The notes below the pieces were generated by a model that worked only from the letters and a program-made list of their open reading frames with translations, had not been told where the DNA came from and searched no databases. Positions 61,521-64,000 of a stretch of 64,000 bases of DNA are shown here, one piece after another. This DNA comes from Ignavibacteriales bacterium (GTDB lineage Bacteria; Bacteroidota; Ignavibacteria; Ignavibacteriales; Ignavibacteriaceae): positions 1 to 64,000 of the forward strand of contig JADJNX010000005.1 of NCBI GenBank assembly GCA_016714125.1. The letters run 5' to 3'. The translations under genes and the position numbers were made by a program. Position 1 is the first letter of the stretch. Every line of letters starts with the position of its first letter.

Positions 61521-62543
61521 ATGAATATTAAGAAAAACAAGTCTTTGAAAGAGTTTAACACTTTTGGCGTTGATTCCACTGCAGAACACTTCCTAAAAGT
61601 CACTACCGACGATGAGTTGGGTGAATCTATTAAGTATATCGAGAAAAACCGGTTAAAATATTTTGTACTTGGCGGTGGTAGTAATATCTTGTTAGGATTC
61701 GACAAGTACAAGGGCGCAGTGATTCATATGCAAACAAAAGGGGTGGAAATTGTTGATGAAACCCCCGAATATGAGATATTAGAATGTGCTGCCGGCGTTA
61801 ACTGGGATGAATTTGTGGAATACACAGTGGAAAGAGGACTTGGAGGGGTTGAGAATATGTCGTTAATCCCCGGAACCATGGGAGCCTCGCCAATACAAAA
61901 TATTGGCGCCTATGGTCAAGAACTCAAAGATACTTTTGAATCTGCCAGGGTATTTCTGACAGAACAGAAAAAGATAATTAGCCTTTCTAAAGATGAATGT
62001 AACTTTGATTACAGGGACAGCATCTTTAAAAGAGAATTGAAAGGGAAATCAATTATAGTAAGTGTCTCCCTGAAGCTTAAAAAGATTCCAAAATTAAATT
62101 ATTCCTATAAAGGAATAAGGGAATTGATCTTTGTCAACGGGGATGAAAAACCAACCGTGAAGGATATGCGTGATGCAGTCATTAAACTCAGGACTCAAAA
62201 ACTTCCCGATCCGACGGTCATTGGTAATGCCGGTAGTTTCTTTAAAAATCCTGAAATTAGTGAAGAGTCTTTTGGAATTCTTAAAAGATTCATCCCTGAA
62301 ATTGACGGTTTTAAAACCAAAGATGAATTGGTTAAAATATCAGCTGCAAAACTGATTGAACTCTCGGGTTGGAAGGGGAGAAGAGAAGGGAATTGTGGGG
62401 TTTATGAAAATCACTCACTGGTTTTAGTGAATTATGGAGGTGCAACAGGTAGCGAAATCTTTAATCTTGCACATCGTGTTATCGATGATGTTTACCAAAA
62501 ATTTGGCATCAAATTAACAGTGGAAGTAAATTTACTTCAGTGA
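61521..62543 (+). CDS. murB: UDP-N-acetylenolpyruvoylglucosamine reductase
   Basis: 340 codons, intact. It makes UDP-N-acetylmuramate, the committed peptidoglycan precursor, using FAD and NADPH. FAD-binding residues sit in YFVLGGGSNILLGFDKYK and SLIPGTMGASPIQNIGAYGQ; the catalytic Ser is in GNAGSFFKNP and the FDYRDSIFK loop marks a type I (E. coli-like) enzyme of normal length. It is divergent from the permease operon across about 114 nt. Its stop lies inside the last codons of the SbtA-like gene, which converges with a seven-nt overlap. Confidence 0.96.
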   Translation: MNIKKNKSLKEFNTFGVDSTAEHFLKVTTDDELGESIKYIEKNRLKYFVLGGGSNILLGFDKYKGAVIHMQTKGVEIVDETPEYEILECAAGVNWDEFVEYTVERGLGGVENMSLIPGTMGASPIQNIGAYGQELKDTFESARVFLTEQKKIISLSKDECNFDYRDSIFKRELKGKSIIVSVSLKLKKIPKLNYSYKGIRELIFVNGDEKPTVKDMRDAVIKLRTQKLPDPTVIGNAGSFFKNPEISEESFGILKRFIPEIDGFKTKDELVKISAAKLIELSGWKGRREGNCGVYENHSLVLVNYGGATGSEIFNLAHRVIDDVYQKFGIKLTVEVNLLQ

Positions 62544-63525
62544 ATTAGTTCATTAAAAAATACAGCCATCGAATAGTATATCGGAATACCCACAATAACA
62601 TTAAATGGAAAAGTTATCGCAAGAGAAGATGTTAGATAGAGTGAGGGGTTAGCCTCAGGAAGAACAATTCGAACAGCAGCCGGCGCAGCAATATAAGATG
62701 AACTTGCAGCCAATACGCCAAAAAGAACTGCGTTTCCGGTTCCAAGATCAAGGAGAGTTGCCCCAAAAGTCGCAATTAAACCGTTAAAAAGTGGGAATAG
62801 TATGGCAAATAATGTAAGTGAATATCCAACTCTTCCAAATTCATGGAGTTTTCTTCCCGCAACAATCCCCATATCCAGAAGGAAAAAAGTTAAAACCCCC
62901 TGAAAAGGATCTATAAAAAATGGTTTTGTCAGTTCATAACCTTTGTCAGCGGAGATAAATCCTATTAAAAGACTTCCTCCGAGCAGAATAACACTTTCAT
63001 TTGTAATAGACTCATGGATTACAGTGCTTAATGACTTAGATCCGGAAGCTTTAGTTGAATAATAAATAGCCAGTCCAATTCCTGCCAGAATCGCAGGAAA
63101 CTCCATCAAAGCCATTACCCCTACCATGAATCCACCAAAATCGAGTCCTGCTCTCTCAATAAAAGAGATAGTTGTAACGAAAGTAACTACACTTACCGAA
63201 CCGTAATGGGAGGCAATAGCACCTGCATTAATAGCATCAGTTTGATCACTTTTTTTAAGATATAAAATGCAATTACAGGTATTAACCCTGCTAAAAATAA
63301 TCCAAATAAAACGGCAGCTAACAGATCTGTGTTCATACCGGTTTTGGATATTTCATAACCTCCCTTAAATCCAATTGAAGCCATTAGATAATACGAAAAC
63401 ATCTTAATGATTGGATCAGGAATTTTTAGATCCGATCTGATCAACGCTACAGTTAAGCCTAAAATAAAGAACAGGATTGCCGGATTCTTTAGATTAACGA
63501 TACCACCGGTTATGAATTCGACCAT
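62537..63525 (-). CDS. SbtA-type sodium-dependent bicarbonate permease family protein (one frameshift)
   Basis: About 330 codons from ATG 63525 (MVEFITGGIVNLKNPAILFF); an upstream ATG adds only an unlikely charged leader. There are around ten helices in two repeated halves (LKIPDPIIKMFSYYLMASIG; GKLHEFGRVG-like segment in the second half). The diagnostic INAGAIASHYGSVSVVTFVT stretch, which is read only after correcting the A/T run near 63250, is the conserved SbtA/DUF897 signature. It is annotated in many genomes as a bicarbonate transporter, but the function outside cyanobacteria is unproven. It converges with murB. Confidence 0.82.
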
Positions 63526-63585
63526 ACATCCTCTTTTTCTGGGAAAAATGAAGTTTGTGACTCGCAAAAAAACAAAAAAAAACTC

Positions 63586-63593
63586 TATTTTTG
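63586..63593 (+). promoter_or_regulatory. Possible -7 element before the outer-membrane protein gene
   Basis: TATTTTTG matches TAnnTTTG and lies 28 nt before the ATG at 63622. No TTG/TTTG is found at the expected 19-nt spacing, so support is weak. Confidence 0.25.
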
Positions 63594-63621
63594 GGTATGT
63601 TTTTTTTCATTTTTAAGGTTA

Positions 63622-64000
63622 ATGATTTTGAAGTTATTTAGTGTAATGGTTTTAATCGTTTTTATTGTTTCAAATTCTCTTTCTGCGCAGACAACAACAC
63701 CCACAAAACAAGAAAAATCGATAACTGTCGGAGTTAAAGGATTAATTGCCACCGGACCATGGCGTAACCGTACTGCAGGTGGAATTGGAGGAAATATCAA
63801 GTTTGAGTGGAGGGTGGGCCCTCGTATCGCCTGGTTTTTACAAGGTGGATATTATTATATTGCCGGAACAAAGAATGTAGTGAATAATACAACTTACAAA
63901 ACATTCTTCAATGATGGCGAGATGATGACTGGTTTAAAGTATTATTCCAAGAACAACATTTTTGGACTCGTTGGAATAAGTGCACATTCATTTTCATTCA
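63622..64000 (+). CDS. Outer-membrane beta-barrel protein, cut by the window edge
   Basis: 126 codons are visible. ATG 63622 opens a signal peptide (MILKLFSVMVLIVFIVSNSL, cut after SAQ), followed by a polar TTTPTKQEKS stretch and alternating strands (ITVGVKGLIATGPW, FEWRVGPRIAWFLQGGYYYI, FGLVGISAH) with many Gly and aromatic residues. This is the pattern of small OmpW/porin-like barrels, but no family can be named from the first strands. The frame is open to the window end. Confidence 0.7.
   Translation, partial: MILKLFSVMVLIVFIVSNSLSAQTTTPTKQEKSITVGVKGLIATGPWRNRTAGGIGGNIKFEWRVGPRIAWFLQGGYYYIAGTKNVVNNTTYKTFFNDGEMMTGLKYYSKNNIFGLVGISAHSFSF

Noticed and set aside
1..64000. tRNA, rRNA, CRISPR arrays, insertion sequences or integrase genes
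   Set aside because: I looked for cloverleaf-like stems, conserved rRNA strings, spaced repeats and transposase motifs (DDE) and saw none; a covariance-model scan would be the decisive check.

Overview
The window looks like the chromosome of a member of the Ignavibacteria or a close relative in the Bacteroidota/Chlorobi (FCB) group. The evidence is a SprA/Sov-type type IX secretion translocon, a secreted propeller protein ending in a type IX sorting domain, a TonB receptor paired with a DUF4249-like lipoprotein, a B12-dependent two-subunit methylmalonyl-CoA mutase with MeaB, several TTG starts, and one clear Bacteroidetes-type promoter (TTG, 19 nt, TAAATTTG). Assignment to genus is not possible from this alone.

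Layout. (1) 1-6.7 kb, minus strand: a defence-like operon of a PLD-nuclease/SNF2 helicase, a small unknown protein, an Eco57I-like methylase/restriction enzyme with a TaqI-like specificity region, and the first codons of what looks like a P-loop ATPase at the window edge. It is cut by about 15 frameshifts, but all key motifs survive. (2) 6.7-9.8 kb: an AT-rich stretch holding a 183-nt decayed copy of the end of the neighbouring propeller gene, a small caspase-like protein interrupted by an in-frame TAG, a seven-bladed type IX cargo protein, and a short repeat present three times. (3) 9.8-17.9 kb: envelope proteins (giant BNR/sortilin-like protein, LolA-like protein, TonB receptor plus DUF4249-like lipoprotein, DUF4412-like protein). 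(4) 17.9-29.6 kb: pyrophosphatase, two sensor kinases, MFS and MATE exporters, and a MauE/thioredoxin-RsbW-STAS-STAS operon facing a WD40 protein. (5) 29.7-39.4 kb: purM, M1 peptidase, a HIT/NtrC-type regulator operon, and an amino-acid/CoA block (trans-sulfuration enzyme, alanine dehydrogenase, CoA-transferase, phosphoesterase). (6) 39.4-46.4 kb: sprA. (7) 46.4-57 kb: GDPD, alpha/beta hydrolase, the mutase operon with meaB, tail-specific protease, methyltransferase. (8) 57-61.4 kb: a permease-hydantoinase/oxoprolinase-NanE operon. (9) 61.5-64 kb: murB, an SbtA-type permease and a partial outer-membrane protein.

How it fits together. The mutase genes and meaB form a methylmalonyl-CoA/succinyl-CoA module. 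SprA would export the propeller protein with the type IX signal. The RsbW/STAS proteins form a partner-switching module. The left edge is the accessory part and the rest is mostly core metabolism and envelope. Convergent genes are packed very tightly, with stop codons often touching or overlapping.

Quality warning. Many clearly conserved genes carry single-base frameshifts, frequently in homopolymer runs, so much of the breakage is probably sequencing or assembly error. Coordinates for such genes below span the whole reconstructed gene. By my count the frameshift density is about five times higher in the first 6.7 kb than elsewhere.
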